A stretch of 64,000 bases of DNA from Rhabditoides inermis (Eukaryota > Nematoda > Chromadorea > Rhabditida > Rhabditidae): assembly GCA_963966185.1 (NCBI GenBank), contig CAWZYM010000076.1, positions 62,001 through 126,000 on the forward strand. Direction: 5' to 3'. This document shows, in pieces, positions 1-13,973 of the stretch. The position numbers and the translations under genes are program-made. Each line of letters starts with the position of its first letter. Within the stretch, counting starts at the first letter, position 1. The notes under the pieces are model-generated. The model did not search any database. It worked only from the letters and a program-made list of their open reading frames with translations, and was not told the origin of the DNA.

Positions 1-29
1 CATATAGTGGAATGACATCATACACTTAC

Positions 30-340
30 CGGATTTCGACTTATTCATCCACATTCCAAACGCAGGTGAGCACAGTGCTTGTCCGAGAGAAAAGCCAGCT
101 GTGATGATACCGAAGAAAATAGCGGACGCGGTAGGGTCTACCTGGAAGGAAACGGATATACAGTCACCTGTTGATATGGCATACCGTATTCAAGAAGGGC
201 CATAGTGATGTGAAAAAGACGGAGAACTGCACTCCTGCGAAGCAGCATATGGCAGAGAGGACATAGATGGAGAGCCAGGCGGTGCCTTCCTCTTGGCCCT
301 TCTGCTTCTCTCTCGAAACACTCGTGGATATTCCGGTCAT
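30..340 (-). CDS. MFSD8: MFSD8/CLN7-like major facilitator transporter, 5' part only
   Basis: Two exons of a minus-strand gene whose remainder lies left of the window. Exon 1 (185-340) starts at ATG 340-338 and codes a short polar N-terminus, then the first membrane helix ending in FFTSLWPFLNT. A 43-nt intron (142-184) is followed by exon 2 (30-141), beginning VDPTASAIFFG and continuing through a second helix to SLGQALCSPAFGMWMNKSKS; a GTAAGT donor follows. The combination SLWPFL, DPTA and S-G-Q-x-x-x-S-P-x-F-G matches helix 1, its loop and helix 2 of the MFSD8/CLN7 family (lysosomal major facilitator proteins, defective in a human neuronal ceroid lipofuscinosis). Membership of the major facilitator superfamily is strong; the exact MFSD8 assignment rests on about 90 residues. 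The C-terminal ten helices are not in the window. Confidence 0.72.
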
Positions 341-1118
341 CCCGATCTCACCCTATCACACTCCCATTACGTGCCTATTTCTACATTCCCTTATCTCTCG
401 GCGATGATATCTGTGAATACACATTGGAAGACGCGCAGACAGACACTCCTTCTCTCCAGACAGAACACAGAAGCTGATACGACCGACGACAAAAAGTGGT
501 CAGAACAATGTAAACACGATCACGTGTTCCCATGCTTGCAACTCTGTAAATGGCGCATTGTTCGCAAGTCGTTTCGGAACAGTTACCGTACGTCATTTGC
601 CATCCGGTATCCGTGATGTGGCTACAATCTTTTGTCAGCAAGCAATGACGCGGCTGATAAAAACGAGCGCGTGCAAAATTGGGCACCTAAAATCATCCTT
701 TGGATCGGGGGCAATCAGCTATGAAGTTTCGTGTGATTGGCACCCAGATACAATTATATCGCAACTGCGAAACGGGTAAGAAACTGTAACAGTTTATCAG
801 AAAGAAGTCTATGAAAGAAGTCTATGAAAGTTTTTAAAACGCGCCTTTGGCTTAAGATAATACACCAATTACGTCTTACAAAAAGGATCTCTTCCAGAAT
901 CCCAATGCGTCCTATCTATCAGTGCAGAATACAATTAAATTCAAGACACAGAGCCCAAGGAGATTAAAGTCCACCCAACCCCGTTCTCATTATATCGTAA
1001 AAACCGTGTCATATCGCAAATCAAGAAATCAAAATGCCTCCGTGAATGACCACCGGAAACGATTATCAGACAGACAGACGAAGCTTTATCTGTGAAATGT
1101 AGAGTGTGAGGGAGTGGT
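341..1118. other. Intergenic, no feature seen
   Basis: This stretch lies between the start of the MFSD8-like gene and the 3' end of the zinc-finger gene, both on the minus strand. It should hold the promoter of the former and the 3' UTR of the latter. I see no coding signal, RNA gene or clear repeat apart from a short direct repeat (aagaagtctatgaaag) near 803-830. Confidence 0.4.
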
Positions 1119-2621
1119 TTACTGCTTGCCAGTGCCAGCTTCTGCGTGCTTCCTCTTCAGATGCCTTGTCATGGCTCCCGCAGTGATAACCTTCCCACAG
1201 TGCGCGCACGGCAGACGACCGTCTCAAAACATTACAAGATTACTACATAAAGCTAGAATCTCACCGAGATGTTTTCTCAGTTCGTGCTTTCTCTTCTCTG
1301 AACTCGTCTTGAATCGAGCACCGCAGCGCCCACACTCCACATTCGCCACGCCGTGAAAATTAGAAAAATTATGTTAACCATATTTAAAAGTTCTAAAATG
1401 ATGCATGAAACCGAAAATCACGTTAACAAAACGTATACGAAAAACGCAAAAGATTCTCTTCGGCCGGGAATTGAACCCGGGTCTCGCATGTGACAGACGC
1501 GGATACTAACCACTATACTACCGAAGACACAGCGTTGTTCTGCTGGCATTCGCATACACACCAGAAATTGCTGGGAGAGATAGGCCATGCAACATGAATG
1601 TGAATCTCAATCCCCAGCGAAATTCTCAGTTCGTGTTTATGTATTATAAAAGTTTCCACTCACCCGATGCACGACCTTCTGGTGTGTGAGCCTCCTCTCC
1701 TCCGTGCGGAATCGAAGATCGCACTCGGTGCACGCGAAGGGGCGACAGGCAGTGTGAGAGATGATGTGACGCGACAACAGATACCTATTGCATTCTCTCT
1801 ATCCTACTCTCTCTCCCTCTCCCACGACTGCTCTTTTGATGTATTGATAGCTTTGAATAGTTTTATGTGTCATTTGACTTATATGACGCAGGTTTTTTCC
1901 GTAATCAATTCAATCCCGCGTGTGCCATATGTGCGTCTCACCTTGCCGCATACGCGTGCGCTGCCTTGCCGCAGTCCCTCCACTCGCACCGCCTCGCCCC
2001 TCTCTTGAGATGAGTCTGCACATGCTCCAGTAGAATATCGTCCGAAGAAGCGACGAACTCGCAGTCTGCCCATTCACAGCGCGCCTCCTCATGCAACGCA
2101 ACACCGCGCTGCAAGTGACGTCATCCCCCTCCTCACATCCCCTACTCACTATCAGACTGTTCATCGGAATCTCCTCGCTGCCGCCCGCATCGTCGCTCCA
2201 AGGGGGAAGGTCGCTCTGGAACATTCAAACTACACCGGGTCCTGCAACGAAAACGCGCACCTCCTTGTTTCGCGCTGGCAGAGGGAACGAGTAGCCGTGC
2301 TCTCCCGGAGACTCCGATACATCCGCCTGTGCGACCCTGCAAGGCGAAGTCTACTCGCACTCTCACTCACTCACTCACTCACTCTCACCTGTCATAGTAA
2401 TCATGAGTCGAGTTGACAATCAGTTCGAACCCGTCTCTTGCCAGGTAGCAGTGGTCCGAGCCATCCAGGGGAGTAAACTGCAACACCCTTTTCCTTCTCC
2501 CTGCTTTGCTCCTTCCACCCACCACTTCTCCCTCGGCTCCTCCTTCTGCTCCTGCTCCTTCTCCCTCCTCGTTTCGCAGCCTCGCTACATCCGCCAACAT
2601 CAACAAATGATTCGCATCCAT
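1119..2621 (-). CDS. C2H2 zinc-finger protein, 278 aa, seven exons
   Basis: Exons on the minus strand: 2389-2621, 2261-2336, 2150-2215, 1942-2108, 1664-1784, about 1265-1334 and 1119-1222; all phases agree. The N-terminal third is acidic and low-complexity with a basic patch. Fingers then follow: CEWADCEF...H-x3-H, a GLI-like CEWRDC finger split by an intron and ending HIISH, then a linker TACRPF and the finger CTECDLRFRT...H-x4-H, then CGRCGARF...H-x4-H and CAHCGKVITAG...H-x4-H before the stop TAA at 1119-1121. At 2216-2260 a 45-nt intron fits the local intron size and removes an in-frame TAG that would otherwise end the N-terminal part. The least certain splice is the acceptor near 1335, which leaves a one-residue linker between two fingers. 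Likely a nuclear DNA-binding protein; target unknown and no named orthologue recognised. Confidence 0.75.
1456..1527 (-). tRNA. tRNA-Asp (anticodon GTC)
   Basis: A full cloverleaf reads on the minus strand. The 7-bp acceptor stem is TCTTCGG with CCGAAGA, the D arm is TAGTATAGTGGTTAGTAT, the anticodon arm is CGCGT-CTGTCAC-ATGCG with anticodon GTC, and the T arm contains GGTTCAATTCC. It closely resembles canonical animal tRNA-Asp. It lies inside the 329-nt intron (1335-1663) of the C2H2 gene, in the same orientation. Confidence 0.95.
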
Positions 2622-2993
2622 CTAAAGTTCCATACCTTTCTTTATCATTTGCTTTATAGCAGATATCCAATTGTAACAAACAACTTTTAATAAAAAAATT
2701 GAACACAATGAATACACAAAATTTATACCATATTACAAATCACCTATTGCACATAAATATGGAACTCTGAATAGAGTTTGAAAATATGTAAGTATACACA
2801 ACATGAACAATCGAGAGGTGAGTGAGGCGACAACAATCAGTGTGAATCGATCAATATCAATCAATAAAGCACCTCTTAAGAGGGAAATCTACACATAGAC
2901 ACAAGTGAACAGGGGAGCAAGGCGTGTAATCTCGAGACAAGAATATGGGAGAGGGAGAGTGCGGGGAGAGAGGGAGGAGAGGGAATGGTCGGT

Positions 2994-5544
2994 TTAGAAG
3001 GCCGAGTTGTTGGAGCTGCCTCCCCTTCCGGGAATGAGGACATTCTCCGCCTCGTCTCCCTTCCTGAACAGGCGACGAACAAACGGGACAACAGCCACAA
3101 CCAGACACGCATTCAGAATCATCTGAAACGAGAAGGTGGAGATGGAGATGGAGCACAAGATTCAAGAGCAGAAAAAATACAAAGAACAGAAATATAAAAG
3201 ACTAACGAGGGAGGTGTTATAGGTCCTTCACTCGGATTTACTTCATAAGGTAGAAATTGAAAGCCCTCAACCTACTAATTAACATATCAAAAAATCAGCT
3301 GCCCTTGTTTCGGTTTAGGCATACTTTACATAGAAAGTAACAGTCAAAAATTTCAAAGTCCAGACACTCGCTGGAGGCAGTCATCGACGTTTTTGACCAT
3401 AACTCGGCTCTAAATCGATGAAATCTCACATTTCAAAGTTTTTATGAGAGCTATAGTCTTCTATAACTATTAGGGACCCACTCCGATAAGAATAGTGCAA
3501 CATACGTAACACAAAGTACAGTAATCTGGTATCAACTTCAAACAAAGATTACAGTACTTTAATGGACACGAGGGCAGCTGAATTTTTGATATGTTGTTAA
3601 GGAGATCAAGAGCTTTCGAATGGTGCCTTCAGATTGTAAATCCGAGTGGAGGACCTATAACACCTCCCTCGTAAATACAGAAATATTGAGAAGAGAAGAG
3701 GACGGAGGAGAAGTGGGAGGAGAAGAATAATAAGGAGGAGAAGCAGGAGGAGCAGGAGCAAAAACAAGAGAAAATTGCGAGAAGGAAAATGAGCAATATA
3801 AATAGGAGAAACATAATGGTTAGAAAGAGAAATCGGATCAAGCGAAGCAGGTGGAGCGGGAGGAGGAGCAGGAGGAGCAGGAGCAGGCATCGACTCACCG
3901 ACGCGATGAACAGATTCCTGTAGACGGAGTGCTTGTACTCGCATGGAATGGGACACTGGAAGTGGGGCACATACGGCATTGTGTGGTCCGACACAACACC
4001 CACGCGACCCATCATAGACTGCAATCAGTGACGTCATCACAATCGATACTCAATCAATCGATACCTGGGTGACCTGTCGGATAATGTCCTTGGTCATGAT
4101 ATCGTCCTCGCCTTGCCAGTGGGACAGCATCGCCTCCTCAGCTGCCGCCGTCACCTGAACATCTCTCTCTCTCTCCCTCTTTTTCTCTCTCTCTTACCCC
4201 CTCCCTCCCTCTCTCCCCTCGGGTGTATAATGTGAACATTAGTGTTGGGCAAAATCCTAATCCGAGTTGGATTTTGGATTTTGGATTAATCAAAATCCCA
4301 GATATTCAGGGTTTTGGATTTTGGATTAATCCGTAATCCAAAATTGTGGATTTCGGGTTTTGGATTAACCCAAAATCCAAAATTTTTGGATTTTGGTTTT
4401 CAGATTAATCCAAACTTTGGATTTTGGATTAATCCAAGTTTTACATTGTCTTTTTGGCATCTTTATGCCTTACTAATAGTATAATTTGGTGTTTTTGATG
4501 TTTCTGTAAAGTTACAAAGGCGCCGTTATAGATTAAAAGCTCAAATAAAGTGAAATTTCATAATTTAAAACAACATTATTTTAACAATTTGTAAACGAGT
4601 AGATTAATCCAAAATCCAAAACCCGGATTTCTGGATTTTGGATTTTGGATTAATCCAAATCCCCAAAAAACTGGATTTTGGATTTCGGATTAATCTGAAA
4701 TCCGAAATTTCTAAGATTTTGGATTAAGATTCGGATTAATCCGATTAATCCGATTAATCCACGATTAATCCAAATTTGGATTAATCCTGCCCAACACTAG
4801 TGAACATTAATCAACCAACAACCAACAACAATCCCAATCAACCATCATACCTGTGTCATGTTCTGTCCGTCCTTCTTTCCGTGCCTGCGATGCCACTGAT
4901 CAATGTCCACCTGAACAGAGGCGTAGTGTCGCATCTGACCGATCAACACCTGCAAACAAGCAAACAGGGAAATGCAACCAAGACATCATTGAAAGAACGG
5001 TATACCCTGTTTTAGCCCGTTACCCCGTGTCAATAACGTAACAGAAGCGCATGACAGCATTGCAATCACGGACCTTCTCGTAGAACTTGAGTGTCTTGTT
5101 CCAGCAGGTGAGGTCGCCGTCGTCCACTACACTACACGCAGAACTGGAATAGGGAGGGGTGAGAGGACACGAAGCGTTCCACTACAACTGATACAGTCAA
5201 CGACTACACAGTCACTACTCCCTTTCACAGTCACTCTGCAGTCGCACTTCATTCCAGACTGCCGTCACTCTACTCATCCTCATTCAGGTTCTTCGCCAAT
5301 GTTGCGCCGTGATGTACCTACTCGTACGATACTGTGCATCAAACCAACGACAACGACAACGACAAACACATTCCACTACTCCACTGCTACATAGCTTCTC
5401 CTTCTCGTCCACCCACTGCTCCTTCTCCTTCTCCTTGTCCCACCTGCATCCCTCTACCGTCGAGTTGTCTCCCGTGATCCATGTCTGTGCCTCGCACACT
5501 GACAGACACACCAGAGCCGTCGTCGTCGCCTCCCACCACCTCAT
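2994..5544 (-). CDS. Single-pass membrane protein with signal peptide, 244 aa
   Basis: Six exons with consistent phases: 5318-5544, 5074-5143, 4851-4949, 4065-4154, 3899-4018 and 2994-3122. The start ATG at 5544-5542 follows a TTGCAG sequence and opens a hydrophobic leader (ALVCLSVCEA). The ectodomain is Lys/Glu-rich, then has paired Cys, an N-glycosylation sequon at NKT, and a Cys-containing segment HFQCPIPCEYKHS. A helix spanning two exons (LFIASMILNACLVVAVVPF) precedes a basic stop-transfer RRLFRK and a short Gly/Ser tail ending NNSAF. Topology is therefore predicted as type I. No family is recognised. The 776-nt last intron contains a TIR element at 3205-3672, and the 696-nt intron before exon 4 contains a hAT-like element at 4240-4799, so both large introns were enlarged by transposons. 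Confidence 0.7.
3205..3672. mobile_element. Non-autonomous TIR element (MITE), 468 bp
   Basis: The ends form an inverted repeat of about 37 bp with one mismatch: ACGAGGGAGGTGTTATAGGT at the left and its complement ending CTCCCTCGT at the right. The interior is AT-rich and has no coding capacity. A short target duplication is not clear; TA occurs next to both ends but offset by one base. It lies in the last intron of the membrane-protein gene. Confidence 0.7.
4240..4799. mobile_element. hAT-like MITE with perfect 8-bp target duplication
   Basis: The termini TAGTGTTGGGCA and TGCCCAACACTA are inverted copies. They are flanked directly by GTGAACAT at 4232-4239 and again at 4800-4807, an exact 8-bp duplication as hAT transposases produce. 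The interior is built from many GGATTAATCC palindromes and TTGGATTTTGG units and codes nothing. It is a 560-bp non-autonomous element in an intron. Confidence 0.9.
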
Positions 5545-6490
5545 ACCTGCAATCCATTACCATCATCTACCAGCCTAAATTACTATAAAGCAACAAACTT
5601 CAAAGTTTGTGAAACATAGCGTGTTGTTATCACGAAACACGCGCGTGACCGCAATGTGATTGTGAGAGAAACATGGGTGGAAGAAGGGTCAGACTGTAAT
5701 ACACAACATCCATCCACAACTCTCGCACGCATTACAAACGGGGAAAGAAGAACTCAGTGCACATCGCAAGAAACTTCAGCAAACACAAAAACGCACTGAG
5801 TAAAGTAAACAAAAAAACTTTCGATCTCAAATATCACATAATCTCACAGCCATAGTGGGCAGTTCAATCGTCAACACCGCGGAAAACTCGCCCATTACAG
5901 AACTGAATTGAATATGTGAATTGATTGATCAGCCGGGAACAGAAAGGGGAGAACAACATCGAATCATCTGTGATTCAAGCTGCGAATGGAAACAATTGGA
6001 ACGAACTTGCACTTGACACAAGCACAGATAAGAGCAATCGATACGACTGCTCCACAGTGAGCACACGACACAAATGCAGCAAAACCATAGAAAAAGCCAG
6101 TTTTCCAATGTGTTAGATATCAGCATATCGTTACAAAACGAGTACCCAACCAACAAGTAGAAAACTAGTAAAATCTGAAATTTATCAACTGCAACAATCT
6201 CCTGCTCCTTCTCCAACACTCAACAACACAATCGTAGAAATCGGCGGATCTCAAGAGAAACGCCTACTCGCTTCACACTCTCGCAACTATACAATACAAT
6301 CAAGTCTCATTTACACACAAAGTGAATACAAGTCAGTCACTACAACTAATCAGAATAGGGTGAGAAGTGGACAGACGATGGGACTATGCTAGACAGAGAG
6401 GCACAAGGGGGGTTGACGGGGGTACAGACTATGGTACAAATAGAATGAATCGAGTGAAATGCTTCTTGGGTGGTCCCTTCCTCCTCCAGT
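5545..6490. other. Intergenic between PRPS 3' end and the membrane-protein promoter
   Basis: No coding exon or structured RNA is evident. The interval must hold the promoter of the gene to its left and the 3' UTR of the PRPS gene to its right. Confidence 0.4.
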
Positions 6491-9363
<2,873 letters not shown>

Positions 9364-12300
9364 GACAGCGATGTCCTTTTTATCCCCGCCTCCGAGTGGC
9401 AACGAGTGAGTGCACACAGGTAACAGTCGAATCAAGACGCAATCGAAAGTCGCTTCTCGTGATGATACTCAGGCGACGCGTCCTCCTCCTAAGCTACTGC
9501 GTAAACTCGGCGGCGTGAGAAAGGGCGAAGCTATTGGAACGTGCGCAACTCAAACTATAGCAAATCAGAAATCGCAGTTTTTGCAGACACACGACAGCAC
9601 ATAGCCGGGTTGAATTTGTCTTTGAAAGCGTTTAGTTGCCGATCGGCATAGCTTCTCTTCTTCTCTTTCACATCCTGTGCAGACATACGGACGGCAGAGA
9701 CGCAGGGACCGTTGTGCTTTACGAACCATGCCACAGCGAACACACACATGGTGCACACTTATTGTTGGAGTCGTAGTCGTAGACTAATTTACAACCGATC
9801 ATGTTAACATGATATTTTCGAGCAAATTTCTAATTCGATTTCATTGCCTCGCTGACAAGAGATGATTTCGATCAACTGCGAATCACAAAACTAGAGTGAT
9901 AAGAGTGCATGGTGTAAGAGTAAGTAGATTGAAAGCGTACTCTGCTCTGCTCGCAATTCCCTTATCACAACGAGGAGTTTCCTTGAAACGACGCAGACGA
10001 AACAACGAGCTGTCAACGGCTGTGGTCAATATCTCATAAAGTCGTCTGATAAACCGTAATCGCAGAGGTCAGCAATCCCACACTGTGTCTGACCAGACCA
10101 TAACACTTTGTCGAAACGAGCTTATCTCAATGGTTCGTCTAGAATCTAGACGATCATAGTTCCACAGACAGATGACAACAAAATATCCTTTGTTTTTTCA
10201 TCCTGTGTGAACAGGAACACAATCAATAGTGAAGGCCAATGTGACGATGAAGTGCCATAACCACTCATATATAACTCACGGTGTCTGGGCATGCCTCCAT
10301 TCTTACCAATCGGCAAGCGATGATGAGGGGCGGTGGACATCATGTCTGCAGGGAGGAGAACAAGCGACCGCGGACCCAAGGAGAAGAGCCAAAAACAGAC
10401 ACGCTATCACCACTAAACACGAAAGAGACGGAGACGGATAATACACGACTGATCTTCTTATTTCCACTGGAACAACAGTTTATAAGCAATACAAACACCA
10501 ATTCTTCTGAACAACTATTCATAAGATGATAGGGTCAAGGTACGCAAGAGAGGAGAGGCGAAGTGGAGTGATTCACACTCGATCACAACACATGAATAGA
10601 GTTGCCGTGATTCGGCGGCAATTCACCGGAACAACACTTGGAGAGAGAGAGAGAGAGAGAACCGCGGAGACGAGAGAGTGATTATCAATAATCTCTCCCT
10701 TGCCCTCCTCTCACTCACCGATCAGGGAACAAGAAGAGAGAAAGACAATCCTCTTCTCCCGATCTCTCCTCAGTTGATTTTATGAGCCACGAGGCAAAGA
10801 GATATATAGAACGCGAGACTTCAAAGAACTGGCTGAATGCAAGGATATCTGAGGTGATACGCTGATATAGAACGCTGAACAGTTCATAGGCCGAATTAAG
10901 ACGGCGACGACACCTCTCGGACTCCGAAACAGAAACGAGATAGCTAATCGCGAAGTAGATTCATTGAAATATGTCTGAAATCTGACCGCCCACTGCGTGT
11001 GCCGCGCTTGGCTTTCTCGGACATGTTTTAATCAGACCACTCTAGTGATAACCTGCCCTTTCAGGGTTTCTGTGTGTATCTTTGTGATATCATTGAGAAT
11101 GGACTTTCGTCTTACCGGTGAATGATTTCCACGTGAAAATGAAATGAAACTCCGAGCAAATTTACCAGACAATAATTCATCAGCATCATCATGATTACTG
11201 CTTCCTAACTGCTTCCGCATTCTTGGAAATGAAACAAATGCGTGAAATACACGATTAGTAAATCACGCATTCCTTATTCCAATAATCTTGGAGGACGTTG
11301 GAGATTACTTCATCAGACTACATAATGCGTGCATTATTTGCTCGCTCTCTCATTTTCAGAAACTCGTGTGTGTGGGAGATATTGATAACAACCTCGAAGG
11401 ATTATGCATAGTGCATGGTGTGGGAGGGACTGGTACTGGAGAGGAGGAGAGGGCGTGGGTGAGGGAGGAGGGAGACAACCGGAAGGCGGTCGGGAGTGCG
11501 TGCGGCCATCGCTCCCTCCTCCCATTCTCCCACCACCAGCGCTCGTCTTCCGTTCGCCCTCCCAGCTGCCATCTCTGTTTCATACCACATCTCCACATCG
11601 TCGCAGCCGTCTTTTGTTGTCGCTGCAGAAATGCGATCCTCTCGTCGTGTATTCTGTCGCGTTCCCCGTCACTCTATCCCGTGTGGGCTTATTAGATCGC
11701 GCGTCTACTCGCCTCGCTGATCCTCACAGCTCTACACTCCAGTAACCACCCATGCCTGGATGCATGAACTGTTTTGTGAAGACCATCTTTTATCTCCCAG
11801 CACCCTCATTTCTGTTCCTTGTACGTGTCGTTCAATTCTGTTTCGAGTCGACTACAATGCCGTACAATACAACAATGCACTAATTAATCCGTTTCTGGGT
11901 TTCTGCGTTTTTGTCGTCGGTGATTCGCACAATGCGCCACCCGCCACCTAGTCTCTGTCTATCGCAAATGAATATATATATATATTGGTAAACAGTTTTA
12001 GTAAACCGAACACAATTCGCTCACTTATCCCAGGCAGACCCGCCATCATCTGTAGTGATGTTGCTTTCGATTAACAATCTGATGTGCGCGATACTGAGAT
12101 CTGAATCTGAGAACCTCGGTACTTTCGCAAAATTTTGTAAAAATGAAAACATCATCAAACGGGTTTTGATATTTCTCGCTCGTGAAAAGAGAACCAATTT
12201 GCAATAATATACTAGTGATCATGTACAATCTTAGAGCTATAAAAGGTCCTTCGCTTATGTGTGGATAGATAGGAGTTTCCAAGACCTGTTGTTGCATTGA

Positions 12301-13646
12301 AGTCACCAAATCCCAATCCCAAAACATTCGCTGATGTGTTGTTATGATGTAGTACTTATACAACACTCCGTCTGCAGACTCGCTCCCTCCAGTTGCCACT
12401 CATTTGTAGCTGCCATTTGCCAACGCAAGCGAACACAAATTTGGTTTTACATTAAATGGCCTACATTGCTAGTCGAGGTAGGTATGTTTATGACTATGCG
12501 AATATAGTTTTCCTACCATCATTCCCGTGTTTCAATCTATTTTTCACTGTATGAATGGTCGACTAAAAGTCTGGCATCCTTGGTCTTGGCAACAGCACCA
12601 CTCAAATGTGGCACGCGACTCACACGAATAGACACATCTTCCTACAAAATAGAAACAGATGCAGCTATCATGCTTGCGTGCTTCTCTCTCTATCTCCCCT
12701 CTCGCATGAAGCGGCACCCTTTTCGAGGCGCGAGAGGGAGAGACAAGTCTCCCTTGCTTCTCTCCTCTCGCGTTATTAGGTTCCTCACTACACATACCTT
12801 TTTAGCGATCCATATCATTTTCACACTGTGCACACACGCACAAAAAACCATCCGTCCAATGCGGCAATATACTCGCGTTTCTGCGTCTCTCATTTTTGAT
12901 TGTATGAATGAGAGTTGCAAGTTGCTCTCGTATCCGGCGTGGAGATTGAATGAAAAAGGGAATGAAGAGCAATTCTTCCTCAGTTCCCATATTTCTCCGA
13001 TAACAATAGCTCGTCTCGATGTGTTGCAGACATTCTCTCTCGTAATTCGCTCGATTACCGCGTTTGAGCAGACGGCTGTTCAGTGAATCGTCCCAAATTG
13101 TCATCTCCACAGCCGGTCTCTCCTCACTAAACGCGCCACGCAATATATTTGCCGTACCCGAACCTTTTTTAAACTGTGGATTGTGTTTCCTTTTATTTCA
13201 TTGATGTCACCGAATGCCCTAGAGCCAGTCAATGTTCGCCCACTGTGGCTACGAATCTCTCGTCTTGAGGTCCGCTCGTTATCATATTCATCCGTAGGTA
13301 ATCGTAGGTACTTTCATAGGTACATATTCGTACTTGAACTTGCGTTCTGTCTCCAATTTGATTCCTTTTCGCGTCTGGTCTCGTATTGGAGGTAACCCGA
13401 ACTTCTCACACCTCTCCATGCTGTGGGAGAGACGCCGAGACGCGAGAATAGAATGAGTAAGCGGGCAGAAGAAGAAGTGTGCTCACTGCTCGCTCGCCAC
13501 CCGCCTTTCTATTATCTGCGAAGACCAGTGCACCAATCCTCGCGACGCGTGTATTGTTGCACTCACGTGCACCTGGCGTGCACCTTTTGCAAGATGATAC
13601 CTGGTTCAATTACAAATGATTGATTGTTTGATTGTTTTGTTTTCAG
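9364..13646. other. Gene-poor region upstream of PRPS
   Basis: No exon chain can be assembled over 4.3 kb. A 30-codon stretch on the minus strand at about 9600-9690 (MSAQDVKEKKRSYADRQLN) looks compositionally coding and could be an alternative first exon of PRPS or of an unknown gene, but no splice partner is clear. A short (GA)n tract occurs at 10,640, and CT/GA-rich low-complexity sequence at 11,430-11,560 and 12,680-12,780. TATATATATATAT occurs at 11,972. Confidence 0.4.
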
Positions 13647-13654
13647 ATCGGGTG

Positions 13655-13973
13655 ATGTCCATGTGGCGTCGATGTTCTCGGCCAGAAAGTGTGACGATCA
13701 ACAACGACACGGACTACCTGTCCATTGACGAGGACTACTACTTGGAGGATGAGGAGCTGCCGAATGAGCGGACGACCCTGGTGGTGCGAGTGCCGCGCGG
13801 TCTCCAGAAAAGGGCCGCCCCCGTGAGTGCACGAGTTCAAACACCCCACGCAACAACTTGACGTGTTCTAAATGAAGTCGACCCGTAATGTCGTTTAGAT
13901 TCTTCGTGGAATTAGCGCGATTGCCGCATTCCCCGTGTACATATCACAAGTGTTGTACGGAGCAACCGATGAG
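13655..13973 (+). CDS. Two coding exons, possibly distal 5' exons of the adenylyl cyclase gene
   Basis: Exon 13,647-13,822 follows a TTTTCAG acceptor, contains ATGs at 13,655 and 13,661, and codes an acidic Tyr/Asp/Glu-rich stretch (DTDYLSIDEDYYLEDEELP) ending RGLQKRAAP. A 76-nt intron with TTTAG acceptor leads to exon 13,899-13,973, coding ILRGISAIAAFPVYISQVLY, then GATDE and a GTTAGC donor. Both exons end in phase 0, and the first certain adenylyl cyclase exon at 20,098 also begins in phase 0 after a TTGCAG acceptor. A 6.1-kb intron would join them. The alternative is a separate short gene whose later exons I cannot see. Confidence 0.45.

Noticed and set aside
2150..2336. Operon-like pair: a 106-aa reading frame ending 5 nt before the ATG of the zinc-finger frame
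   Set aside because: A 45-nt intron (2216-2260) with a TTCCAG acceptor joins both frames in phase and matches the local intron size, so one gene is simpler than two.
11288..11745. Overlapping open frames on both strands around 11.3-11.7 kb
   Set aside because: Low-complexity CT/GA-rich composition, no conserved motif and no splice context.
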